Positions 1-5,604 of a stretch of DNA of 8,739 nucleotides are shown piece by piece. Both the position numbers and the translations under genes were made by a program. The notes beneath the pieces are model-generated. The model ran no database searches. It was not told where the DNA came from and saw nothing but the letters and a program-made list of their open reading frames with translations. Origin of the DNA: CAYFSC01 sp964345695 (GTDB taxonomy: Bacteria > Bacteroidota > Rhodothermia > Rhodothermales > Salinibacteraceae); NCBI GenBank assembly GCA_964345695.1, contig CAYFSC010000127.1, positions 1-8,739 of the forward strand, written 5' to 3'. How positions within the stretch are numbered: position 1 is the stretch's first letter; the number at the start of each line of letters is the position of its first letter.

Positions 1-49
1 TACGAGACGACGGGGACGACGTTCGGACGGAGCAGAAGGAGAGAGGGTG

Positions 50-70
50 GAGGATAGAGGATGGAGGATG
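50..70. repeat. Heptamer tandem repeat GAGGATR x3
   Basis: Three head-to-tail copies of a 7-bp unit are seen: GAGGATA, GAGGATG, GAGGATG. The flanks (GAGAGGGTG before, GGCAG after) look like decayed further units. It is the first of several different heptamer arrays in the same 250-bp gap. Confidence 0.75.
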
Positions 71-144
71 GGCAGCCGCTGATGCCGTTGGCTGTTGAAT
101 GTTGCTGGTCTGTTCTGTTGCCGCTATCCCCGGTCCGTATCCCA

Positions 145-172
145 GAAACCAGAGACCCGAAACCAGAAACCA
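145..172. repeat. Heptamer tandem repeat GARACCM x4
   Basis: Four consecutive 7-bp units are seen: GAAACCA, GAGACCC, GAAACCA, GAAACCA. As 14-mers the first ten bases differ by one substitution. The array directly abuts the stem of the terminator at 173-212. Confidence 0.75.
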
Positions 173-212
173 AAACCGCCCGCCCCCAGAAGATCCCGGA
201 AGCGGGCGGTTT
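173..212 (-). terminator. Intrinsic terminator of the phasin/DUF2188 gene
   Basis: An 11-bp perfect stem (173-183, AAACCGCCCGC; 202-212, GCGGGCGGTTT) encloses an 18-nt loop. Read on the minus strand, the GC-rich stem ends in a T run (TTTT at 175-172) and continues into T-rich sequence. It lies 35 bp beyond the stop codon at 248, as expected for a rho-independent terminator. The A/T symmetry of the stem ends could allow some function in the other direction. Confidence 0.75.
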
Positions 213-214
213 CG

Positions 215-242
215 CGCGTCACGGATCACGCGTCACGAATCA
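215..242. repeat. Heptamer tandem repeat CGNRTCA x4
   Basis: Four head-to-tail 7-bp units are seen: CGCGTCA, CGGATCA, CGCGTCA, CGAATCA, followed by a partial CGCG. Equivalently, it is a 14-bp unit repeated twice with one mismatch. It sits between the terminator stem and the stop codon of the minus-strand gene, so it would lie in that gene's 3' untranslated region. Confidence 0.8.
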
Positions 243-247
243 CGCGC

Positions 248-910
248 TTACGCTTCATCCTCTTCGTCGTACGCGTACGTGTCTTGCACGGAGCGATCCT
301 GCTTGTGCACGATCAGCTGGCTTGGCATGTGCTCCTTGGCCACGTCGCGAGCCGCACTTAGCGCCTCCTTCTTCGTCTCATGCACGCTCGTGGCCTTCTC
401 GTTTCCCTCGCGCATCACGGCCCAGCCGTCCTCGTGCGGGGTCACGTGATAGACGACGGTGTCCACGTCTTCGCGCTGCGCGTCGAGCATGGCCGAAAGC
501 GCATCGAGCTTGGACGACAGATCGCCGACCTTCTTCGACAGTCCCTGCACTTCATCGCGCGTCGGCACGCCAATCCGGTTCAGCGTTCCACTGAACGTGT
601 CGGACACGGCCTTCTCGACCGACTTCGTGGCGTCGTCGAGGCGACGCGTCACCCCTTCGGTGAGCGACTCCTGCTGCTTCTGCAGGTTGGTTGCCGCGTC
701 CTCTATCTGCTTACGGCGCTTTTCCTCGTAGTCCTCGCCGCGCTCGACCAGATTGCGGAACACCTTATCGCCTTCCTCCTCGAGGCGCGACAGCGCGCCG
801 AGTCCGGCGAGCCAGATCTCGCGAGCCCGAGACGAAACCTCGTCCGGCAGGTTGCTCACGTCGATGGTTGTGCGGCGCTCAGCAGCCGCTTCTTTTTTGT
901 CGGTAGTCAT
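248..910 (-). CDS. Phasin-like (PhaF/PhaI type) protein fused to a C-terminal DUF2188 domain
   Basis: A 220-residue, strongly charged protein without signal peptide or membrane segment, so cytoplasmic. Residues about 26-140 match the poly(hydroxyalkanoate) granule-associated (phasin) family: the AREIWLAGLGALSRLEEEG block at 30-47, a charged heptad-like helix at 50-105, then LNRIGVPTRDEVQGLSKKV at 110-128 and a second coiled-coil stretch. Residues about 153-214 (YHVTPHEDGWAVMREG, then VHETKKEALSAARDVAKE) match DUF2188, a small domain of unknown function. The tail is acidic (DEEDEA). Phasins coat PHA granules and some also bind DNA or act as chaperones; whether this one binds granules is not shown, and no PHA synthase is in the window. 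The ATG at 910 follows a good ribosome-binding site. The gene is divergent from clpB and ends at its own terminator, so it is monocistronic. The domain calls come from recalled family signatures, not a search. Confidence 0.82.
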   Translation of the reverse strand: MTTDKKEAAAERRTTIDVSNLPDEVSSRAREIWLAGLGALSRLEEEGDKVFRNLVERGEDYEEKRRKQIEDAATNLQKQQESLTEGVTRRLDDATKSVEKAVSDTFSGTLNRIGVPTRDEVQGLSKKVGDLSSKLDALSAMLDAQREDVDTVVYHVTPHEDGWAVMREGNEKATSVHETKKEALSAARDVAKEHMPSQLIVHKQDRSVQDTYAYDEEDEA

Positions 911-914
911 GGTT

Positions 915-921
915 CCACCTC
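915..921 (-). promoter_or_regulatory. Shine-Dalgarno of the phasin/DUF2188 gene
   Basis: On the minus strand GAGGTGG lies 4 nt before the ATG at 910. This is the only gene in the window with a recognisable Shine-Dalgarno at usable spacing, which supports the chosen start and sets it apart from its neighbours. Confidence 0.6.
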
Positions 922-954
922 TTGGTTTTGTTCAACAGGACGGGCGAAATGGGA

Positions 955-980
955 GGACGGAATGCATTCTTTCTCCGTCC
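955..980. repeat. Nested palindrome GGACGGA...TCCGTCC around GAATGCATTC
   Basis: GGACGGA (955-961) is matched by its reverse complement TCCGTCC (974-980). The perfect 10-bp palindrome GAATGCATTC (960-969) overlaps the left arm and spacer. It lies 45 to 70 bp upstream of the phasin start and would be in or near its promoter or leader. Confidence 0.5.
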
Positions 981-990
981 ATGTTCTCTT

Positions 991-1039
991 ATAACGCAGC
1001 GCGTCATTCGTTCCCTCAACTTCTGACGCGCTGCGTTAT
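991..1039. repeat. Perfect 16-bp inverted repeat with 17-bp spacer, candidate operator or RNA hairpin
   Basis: Left arm ATAACGCAGCGCGTCA (991-1006) and right arm TGACGCGCTGCGTTAT (1024-1039) are exact reverse complements. The 17-bp spacer is pyrimidine-rich on the plus strand. It does not match CIRCE (TTAGCACTC-N9-GAGTGCTAA) or HAIR. No T run follows on either strand and both flanking genes point away, so it is not a terminator. Its centre is about 105 bp from the phasin start and 280 bp from the clpB start. It may bind a regulator of both genes or fold in the clpB leader RNA. Confidence 0.75.
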
Positions 1040-1082
1040 CCGGTCGGATTCACGGCGGCTTCGTAGGGGCGGGTGGAGCGAC

Positions 1083-1111
1083 GCTCTCGGAGGACGCCGT
1101 AAGCTCTCGGA
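1083..1111. repeat. Direct repeat GCTCTCGGA x2, 20-bp period
   Basis: Two exact 9-bp copies lie at 1083-1091 and 1103-1111. The 20-bp offset, about two helical turns, would put both on the same DNA face, as in tandem activator sites. No regulator is identified. Confidence 0.45.
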
Positions 1112-1134
1112 TCGATGATTGCCCGCCCCACGGC

Positions 1135-1163
1135 TTCCTGTACGTCTGACAACCTGTCAGGAA
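1135..1163. repeat. Double dyad TTCCTG...CAGGAA enclosing CTGACA-N3-TGTCAG
   Basis: Inner dyad CTGACA (1146-1151) and TGTCAG (1155-1160) are separated by 3 bp. An outer pair TTCCTG (1135-1140) and CAGGAA (1158-1163) overlaps it, so the two are alternative rather than simultaneous pairings. It is centred about 145 bp upstream of the clpB start and is operator-like in form. Confidence 0.4.
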
Positions 1164-1294
1164 AAGCTGCGTTGGCATTGGTTTCGCACCAAAGAAGCAA
1201 TGACATTGAGCGGTATGCATCCGGCGACGAGGCCTGGGGCCCGATGCACACCGCCGCACGTCCGTGTGCTGTACCACCGACTGAAAATCGATAC

Positions 1295-3976
1295 ATGAAT
1301 CTGCAAAAGTTTACCGTTAAAGCACAGGAGGCCGTCCAGAAGGCGATGGACATTGCGGCCTCCCACAACCACCAGGGCATTGAGCCGCCGCATCTGTTGA
1401 AGGCGTTCCTGAGCGATCCCGACAGCGTTGTGGTCTCGATCCTCCGGCGCATCGGCGCCAGCATCGACCGGCTGCGCCGAACCGCTGACGAGGCGATGGA
1501 GAAGCTGCCGGAGGTGACCGGCGCCAGCGTCTCAGGGCAGTATCTGGGCGACGAACTCAAGAAGGTGTTCGACCGCGCTCGCGCCGAGGCCGACATGATG
1601 GACGACGAGTACGTCTCGAGCGAGCACATCCTGATCGGCCTCGTGGAGAGTACGGGGACCGTTGGTCAGGCGCTGCGCGACCAGGGCGCGTCGAAGGATC
1701 AGGTGACGGAGATCTTGGAGGATGTCCGCGGCGGACAGGGTGCTGACGATCCGCACGCCGAGAGCCGCTACGAGGCGCTCGACCGCTTTGCCCGCGACCT
1801 GAACGAACTCGCCCGGAAGGGCAACATCGACCCGGTCATTGGCCGGGACCAGGAGATCCGTCGCGTGCTGCAGATCCTCTCGCGCCGCACGAAGAACAAC
1901 CCGGTGCTCGTGGGCGAAGCGGGCGTCGGCAAGACGGCGATTGCGGAGGGCATCGCGATCCGCATCGTGCAGGGCGACGTACCCGAGAGCATGCAGTCGA
2001 AGCGCATCGTGGCGCTCGATATGGGCGCGCTCGTGGCCGGTGCGAAGTACCGAGGCGAGTTCGAGGATCGGCTGAAGGCCGTCGTAAAAGAGGTCTCGGA
2101 GTCCGACGGTGAGATCGTGCTGTTCATCGACGAACTGCACACGCTCGTGGGCGCTGGCGCCGCCGAGGGCGCGATGGACGCGGCCAACATCCTGAAGCCG
2201 GCGCTGGCTCGCGGGGAACTCCGCGCGATCGGCGCGACAACGCTCGACGAGTTCCGCAAGAACATCGAGGACGACCGCGCGCTGGAGCGCCGCTTCCAAA
2301 AGGTGCTGATCGAAGAGCCGAGCGTGGAGGACACCATTTCGATCCTGCGCGGTCTCAAGGAGCGGTACGAGGTGCACCACGGCGTACACATCCAGGACAG
2401 CGCGCTCGTCGCCGCGGCCGACCTCAGTGAGCGCTACATCACCGACCGGCAGCTCCCGGACAAGGCCATCGACCTGATCGATGAGGCTGCCGCGCAGATC
2501 CGCATGGAAATCGACTCGATGCCCGCTGAGCTCGATCAGCTGGAGCGGGAGATCCGCCAGCTGGAGGTGGAGCGCGAGGCCGTCAAGCGCGACGAGGACG
2601 ACGAGAAGCTCGCCGAGATCAACGAGCAGATCGCCAATCTCGAAGACGAGCGCGACGAGCTGCGTGCTCGCTGGAAGCAGGAGAAGGACCTCATCCAGAC
2701 GGTCCGCGACGCAAAAGAGAAGATCGACGAACTGCGCGTGAAGGCCGAAAATCTGGAGCGAGAAGGCAAGTACGATCAGGTCGCCGAGATCCGCTACGGG
2801 GAGATCCCGGAGCTGGAGAAGGAGGCCACGGAAGCCAACCAGCAGCTCGACGACATCCAGCAGAACGGGGCGCTACTCAAGGAAGAGGTCGATGGCGAAG
2901 ACATCGCCGGGATCGTGTCGAACTGGACCGGCATCCCCGTCTCGAAGATGATGGAAAGCGAGCGGCAGAAGCTTCTCCGCATGGAAGAAGAGCTGTCCGA
3001 GCGCGTCGTGGGGCAGCCCGAGGCCATCGAGGTGGTCTCCAACGCCGTCCGCCGCGGCCGCACCGGCATGCAGGAGGGCGACCAGCCGATTGGCTCGTTC
3101 ATCTTCCTGGGCACCACCGGCGTCGGCAAGACGGAGCTCGCGAAGACGCTCGCTGAGTTCCTCTTCGACGACGAGAACGCGATGGTGCGCATCGACATGA
3201 GCGAGTACCAGGAGCGCCACACGGCCAGCCGCCTCATCGGCGCCGCCCCCGGATACGTGGGCTACGAGGAGGGCGGCCAGCTCACCGAGGCGGTCCGCCG
3301 CAAGCCCTACTCCGTGGTGCTGCTCGACGAGATCGAGAAGGCGCACCCCGAGATCTTCAACGTCCTCCTGCAGGTGCTCGACGACGGGCGCCTGACGGAC
3401 AACCAGGGCCGCACGGTCGACTTCACGAACACGATCATCATCATGACCTCGAACATGGGCTCCGACGTGATCTCGGAGCGGATGGACGAGGTGGACGGGC
3501 ACCTCTCCGACGCCCAGCAGCAGGAGCTGGAGGAAGAGGTGCTCAAGATGCTGCGGCGGCAGGTGAAGCCCGAGTTCCTGAACCGCATCGACGACATCGT
3601 GATGTTCCGCTCGCTTAGCCGCGCGCACATCCGCGAAATCGTCGAGATCCAGTTCCAGCGCATCCAGCGTCTGGCGGCGAAGAACCACGACCTGACGCTG
3701 ACGCTCTCGGACGATGCGAAGGACTGGCTCGCTGAGCGCGGCTACGACCCGGCCTTCGGGGCGCGTCCGCTGAAGCGCGTCATGAAGCGCAACGTCGCGA
3801 ACAGCCTCTCGCAGGCGCTGCTCGACGGCACGATCGAGGACGGCGACACCGTCCGCATCGAGCTCGCCGACGACGAGAGCGGCCTCACGTTCGAGACGGT
3901 GACGCCCGCTGGAACCGAATCGGCCGCCGATGCCGCAGAGACAGGCGGGGACGGGGCCGCGAGAGTCTCGACGTAA
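1295..3976 (+). CDS. clpB: ATP-dependent disaggregase ClpB (Hsp100)
   Basis: An 893-residue AAA+ chaperone; ClpB hexamers thread aggregated proteins through a central pore and hand them to DnaK for refolding. The N domain (about 1-145) has two Clp_N repeats. NBD1 has Walker A GEAGVGKT (207-214), Walker B D279/E280, pore Tyr252 (KYRGEF) and arginines R332/R333. A long coiled-coil middle domain (about 410-530), with the YGEIPELE end at 501-508, identifies ClpB rather than ClpA/ClpC. NBD2 has Walker A GTTGVGKT (606-613), Walker B D678/E679, pore GYVGY (653-657), R764 in LNRIDD and sensor-2 R824 (GARPLKR). All catalytic residues are intact. A 22-residue Ala/Gly/Glu tail follows the conserved end. 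The ATG at 1295 gives the standard MNLQKFTVKAQEA start; the upstream 60 codons look non-coding. No Shine-Dalgarno precedes it. It ends at a strong terminator, so is probably monocistronic. Confidence 0.97.
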   Translation: MNLQKFTVKAQEAVQKAMDIAASHNHQGIEPPHLLKAFLSDPDSVVVSILRRIGASIDRLRRTADEAMEKLPEVTGASVSGQYLGDELKKVFDRARAEADMMDDEYVSSEHILIGLVESTGTVGQALRDQGASKDQVTEILEDVRGGQGADDPHAESRYEALDRFARDLNELARKGNIDPVIGRDQEIRRVLQILSRRTKNNPVLVGEAGVGKTAIAEGIAIRIVQGDVPESMQSKRIVALDMGALVAGAKYRGEFEDRLKAVVKEVSESDGEIVLFIDELHTLVGAGAAEGAMDAANILKPALARGELRAIGATTLDEFRKNIEDDRALERRFQKVLIEEPSVEDTISILRGLKERYEVHHGVHIQDSALVAAADLSERYITDRQLPDKAIDLIDEAAAQIRMEIDSMPAELDQLEREIRQLEVEREAVKRDEDDEKLAEINEQIANLEDERDELRARWKQEKDLIQTVRDAKEKIDELRVKAENLEREGKYDQVAEIRYGEIPELEKEATEANQQLDDIQQNGALLKEEVDGEDIAGIVSNWTGIPVSKMMESERQKLLRMEEELSERVVGQPEAIEVVSNAVRRGRTGMQEGDQPIGSFIFLGTTGVGKTELAKTLAEFLFDDENAMVRIDMSEYQERHTASRLIGAAPGYVGYEEGGQLTEAVRRKPYSVVLLDEIEKAHPEIFNVLLQVLDDGRLTDNQGRTVDFTNTIIIMTSNMGSDVISERMDEVDGHLSDAQQQELEEEVLKMLRRQVKPEFLNRIDDIVMFRSLSRAHIREIVEIQFQRIQRLAAKNHDLTLTLSDDAKDWLAERGYDPAFGARPLKRVMKRNVANSLSQALLDGTIEDGDTVRIELADDESGLTFETVTPAGTESAADAAETGGDGAARVST

Positions 3977-4021
3977 GTTCCGGTCCTGCGCCCGACACGC
4001 AGGATGCTCATCAGCGTATGG

Positions 4022-4057
4022 AAAAAGCCGCCGTCCCGTGAGGGGCGGCGGTTTTTT
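4022..4057 (+). terminator. Intrinsic terminator after clpB
   Basis: Stem CCGCCGTCCC (4028-4037) pairs with GGGGCGGCGG (4042-4051) through a GTGA tetraloop, with one G-U pair, followed by six T (4052-4057). Five A (4022-4026) precede it, so it may also work in the reverse direction. It begins 46 bp after the clpB stop. Confidence 0.92.
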
Positions 4058-4074
4058 ATTTGGAAACAGCCTCC

Positions 4075-4124
4075 ATCGAGACCCCACTCTGCCAGCGAAT
4101 GGATGTGGGGAAGTGCGTCTCGAT
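4075..4124. repeat. Structured inverted repeat downstream of the clpB terminator
   Basis: Outer arms ATCGAGAC (4075-4082) and GTCTCGAT (4117-4124) are perfect complements. Inside them CCCAC (4083-4087) can pair with GTGGG (4105-4109), giving a 13-bp stem interrupted by a 7-nt bulge on the 3' side and closed by a 17-nt loop. There is no T run, so it is not a terminator. It starts 18 bp past the clpB terminator and 192 bp before the next gene's end of leader, so it could be a leader element, a small RNA or a protein site. Confidence 0.5.
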
Positions 4125-4255
4125 AGCGAGCAATCGGCCCCCCGTGGGTCGCGTCACACACGGAAGGTCGTGTCCGGGGCGGCGACACCGTGAGAGGAGG
4201 GGGCAGAAAGAAAATTGGGAAGGGGATGGCGTACTTCCGTCCAAACCTGCGCTAT

Positions 4256-4264
4256 AGGAGGTGA
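4256..4264 (+). promoter_or_regulatory. Orphan Shine-Dalgarno-like AGGAGGTGA
   Basis: AGGAGGTGA is a full-strength anti-16S complement, yet no ATG, GTG or TTG follows at normal spacing; the next in-frame gene start is the ATG at 4316, 51 bp further on. It may be coincidental in a GC-rich leader or act as a ribosome docking site. Confidence 0.3.
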
Positions 4265-4315
4265 AGGGCACCCCCAATCATTCCCGTCAACCCGTTCTCG
4301 GCCCGATCGCTGCCC

Positions 4316-4939
4316 ATGTCCCTGCTGCACAACGTCCTCCGCCCGATGCCACTCCTGATCGTCGCCCTGACCATGCTCGGCGCCGACGCGGCCTGTTCTG
4401 GCGGCACCGCTGACGATACCCCGACCGGGTCGGCGCAGCACGACGAACCGATGGCGGCACCGGCCTCGCACACCGAGGGGACGTACACGGCTACCGTCAC
4501 CGGGGCGGTGCAGATGGAATTGAGCGGGGCGGCCCAGTTCACCGATCCGCGGGATTCCGACGCACCAGGGTGGCAGTTCACGATCGAGATGACCGAACCG
4601 GCGCCCGTGACCTGGAAGGGCGAGTCGTATCTGCTCAAGGTGTTCGTGGCGAACCGGCAGCTCGACGGAATGCCGGAAGCGGGGACGTTCGATGTCGTCT
4701 CCTACTTCAGCCCGGGATCGCCCGACACCTACAATGCGGAGCTGTCGCTGTCTCCACCCGCCGGTGGAGAAGAGTACGTTCGCTTTCAGGCGATGGAGGG
4801 CCAGATCACCTTCCGCGCCGTCTCCGAGGAGAGCATCGCGGGGACGATCGAGTTCACCGGGGAACGCCCCGAGACCGGAAATACGGCGACGGTTGACGCC
4901 ACCTTCCAGGCCGTGCTCTCAGCGCCAACAATCCATTAG
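4316..4939 (+). CDS. Exported beta-rich protein, putative lipoprotein
   Basis: A 207-residue protein of unknown function. It has a short basic N-terminus, a hydrophobic core (11-26) and Cys27 in LGADAACSGG. Asp at -3 makes the lipobox imperfect, so lipidation is likely but not sure. A Ser/Thr/Pro/Asp-rich linker (28-54) leads to one beta-rich module (about 55-201): TYTATVTGAV at 56-65, the GESYLLKVFVANRQL strand, EAGTFDVVSY at 121-130, then GQITFRAV and SIAGTIEFTG at 173-182. The same order of strands recurs twice in the product of the gene at 6294, so the two are probably paralogues. The start at 4316 gives a proper signal peptide; no Shine-Dalgarno lies at normal spacing. It is the first of four adjacent exported-protein genes (126-bp gap to the next). 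The family name is not recognised. Confidence 0.8.
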   Translation: MSLLHNVLRPMPLLIVALTMLGADAACSGGTADDTPTGSAQHDEPMAAPASHTEGTYTATVTGAVQMELSGAAQFTDPRDSDAPGWQFTIEMTEPAPVTWKGESYLLKVFVANRQLDGMPEAGTFDVVSYFSPGSPDTYNAELSLSPPAGGEEYVRFQAMEGQITFRAVSEESIAGTIEFTGERPETGNTATVDATFQAVLSAPTIH

Positions 4940-5065
4940 ATGCCGCCGAACGCCGATGCCTTCCGAAGGCCTCCTGGGATTCAGGACGTCGACAGGGGCA
5001 GCGACGCACTCACTCGCCACGCGCCTTCTTTTCCAGCACACATTCACTTTTGTCAGACAACCATA

Positions 5066-5554
5066 ATGACTATGACCATCCGGTTCAACTCGCTTTTTCC
5101 CGTTCTTCTGGTGGCGTCCCTGGTGTGGGGAGGGAGTGTCCATTCTACCTACGCGCAGGAGGTGGAGGGCGCCGTTCGGATCGACAATCCGCCCGAAGTG
5201 CTAGAGTCGGGATCGCTCCTCGACCTCTTCGCCGCGTTCCGCGAAGGAGAGCATCAGATCCACCTTGAGTTCGAGAGTGATGCTCCGTTCGTGCCGGTGC
5301 AGTTCCAGACGGTCGTGCGCAAAGACGGCAAGACGCTGGGCCGCGCAACGCGCGACCCGATGCCGTACTTTCCCGGCGACATGCTGATGTGCCCCGAAGC
5401 GTTCGACTTCGTGCCCATCATGCGCCGGTACGCCGACAGCAGCGGACAGCTCCCGGCCGGCAAGTATGCGATCGTCATTTCCGTCATTGTCGAAGGTATG
5501 GAGAACGCGCAGATTGAACCTGCCGAGATGCAGTTCACGGTGCCAAAGCGGTAG
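5066..5554 (+). CDS. Small exported protein of unknown function
   Basis: A 162-residue protein with a classical signal peptide: MTMTIRFN, a hydrophobic core (10-23) and a likely signal peptidase I site after STYA (A30), leaving a mature protein of about 132 residues. The mature part is acidic and probably beta-rich, with HQIHLEFESDAPFVPVQFQT in the middle, a single Cys109 (MLMCPEAFDFVP) and a final LPAGKYAIVISVIVEG strand pair before the end. The frame is open upstream to 4940, but that extension is proline/arginine-rich and would bury the signal peptide, so the ATG at 5066 is chosen; ATG at 5072 is possible. No Shine-Dalgarno is present. It lacks the clear module of its neighbours at 4316 and 6294, but gap sizes suggest co-transcription. 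It is not recognised as a known family. Confidence 0.78.
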   Translation: MTMTIRFNSLFPVLLVASLVWGGSVHSTYAQEVEGAVRIDNPPEVLESGSLLDLFAAFREGEHQIHLEFESDAPFVPVQFQTVVRKDGKTLGRATRDPMPYFPGDMLMCPEAFDFVPIMRRYADSSGQLPAGKYAIVISVIVEGMENAQIEPAEMQFTVPKR

Positions 5555-5604
5555 TGACGTCCGGTTTCGCGCACCTCCGTTTTCAGAACCCCCATTCCTC
5601 TGCC

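Larger units (their letters stand above)
1..247. other. Intergenic region with several heptamer-period repeat blocks
   Basis: No convincing gene is seen here. The plus-strand frames close within about 60 to 110 bases or read through low-complexity arrays. A 3' end of an upstream gene in the first 100 bases cannot be excluded: the frame beginning at base 3 gives a hydrophilic stretch ending at the TGA around 96-98. The stretch holds three clear tandem arrays of unrelated 7-bp units (50-70, 145-172, 215-242), a weaker TGTTG block near 93-120, and the intrinsic terminator of the minus-strand gene that follows. A period of 7 is not a multiple of 3, which argues against coding. Confidence 0.6.
911..1294. 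other. Divergent control region between phasin/DUF2188 and clpB
   Basis: A 384-bp region between two divergent starts. It contains, left to right, a nested palindrome (955-980), a perfect 16-bp inverted repeat (991-1039), a 9-bp direct repeat (1083-1111) and a small dyad (1135-1163). TTATAA at 989-994, itself palindromic, overlaps the edge of the large repeat and could serve as a -10 element in either direction. A plus-strand -35-like TTCTTT (967-972) is 17 bp away but matches poorly. The frame of clpB stays open back to 1115, but the extension has no Clp-like sequence. No promoter can be assigned with confidence. Confidence 0.5.

Noticed and set aside
50..242. CRISPR-like repeats
   Set aside because: The units are 7 bp in head-to-tail arrays without spacers; there are no 25-35 bp repeats and no cas genes.
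380..994. Plus-strand open frame opposite the phasin gene
   Set aside because: The opposite strand encodes recognisable phasin and DUF2188 domains with a ribosome-binding site and terminator; this frame has neither.
991..1039. Integron attC site or dif-like recombination site
   Set aside because: The edges AACGC/GCGTT look superficially like attC ends, but the arms are perfect, whereas attC folds have unpaired bases. The RRRY core after GTT is absent and no integrase or cassette is present. Arm and spacer lengths do not fit dif.
991..1039. CIRCE (HrcA) operator or intrinsic terminator
   Set aside because: The arm sequence does not match CIRCE, no T run follows on either strand, and both neighbouring genes point away.
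1115..1294. 60-codon N-terminal extension of clpB
   Set aside because: The frame is open but lacks Clp similarity, and overlaps dyads in the control region. MNLQKFTVKAQEA is the normal ClpB start.
2873..4087. Long open frame antisense to clpB
   Set aside because: It mirrors the codon structure of a clearly real gene in GC-rich DNA, runs through the terminator, and its product has biased composition with no motif.
4958..4986. Terminator or operator between the genes at 4316 and 5066
   Set aside because: GCCTTC-C-GAAGGC has too short a loop as RNA, and TCCTG/CAGGA is only 5 bp; no T run follows.
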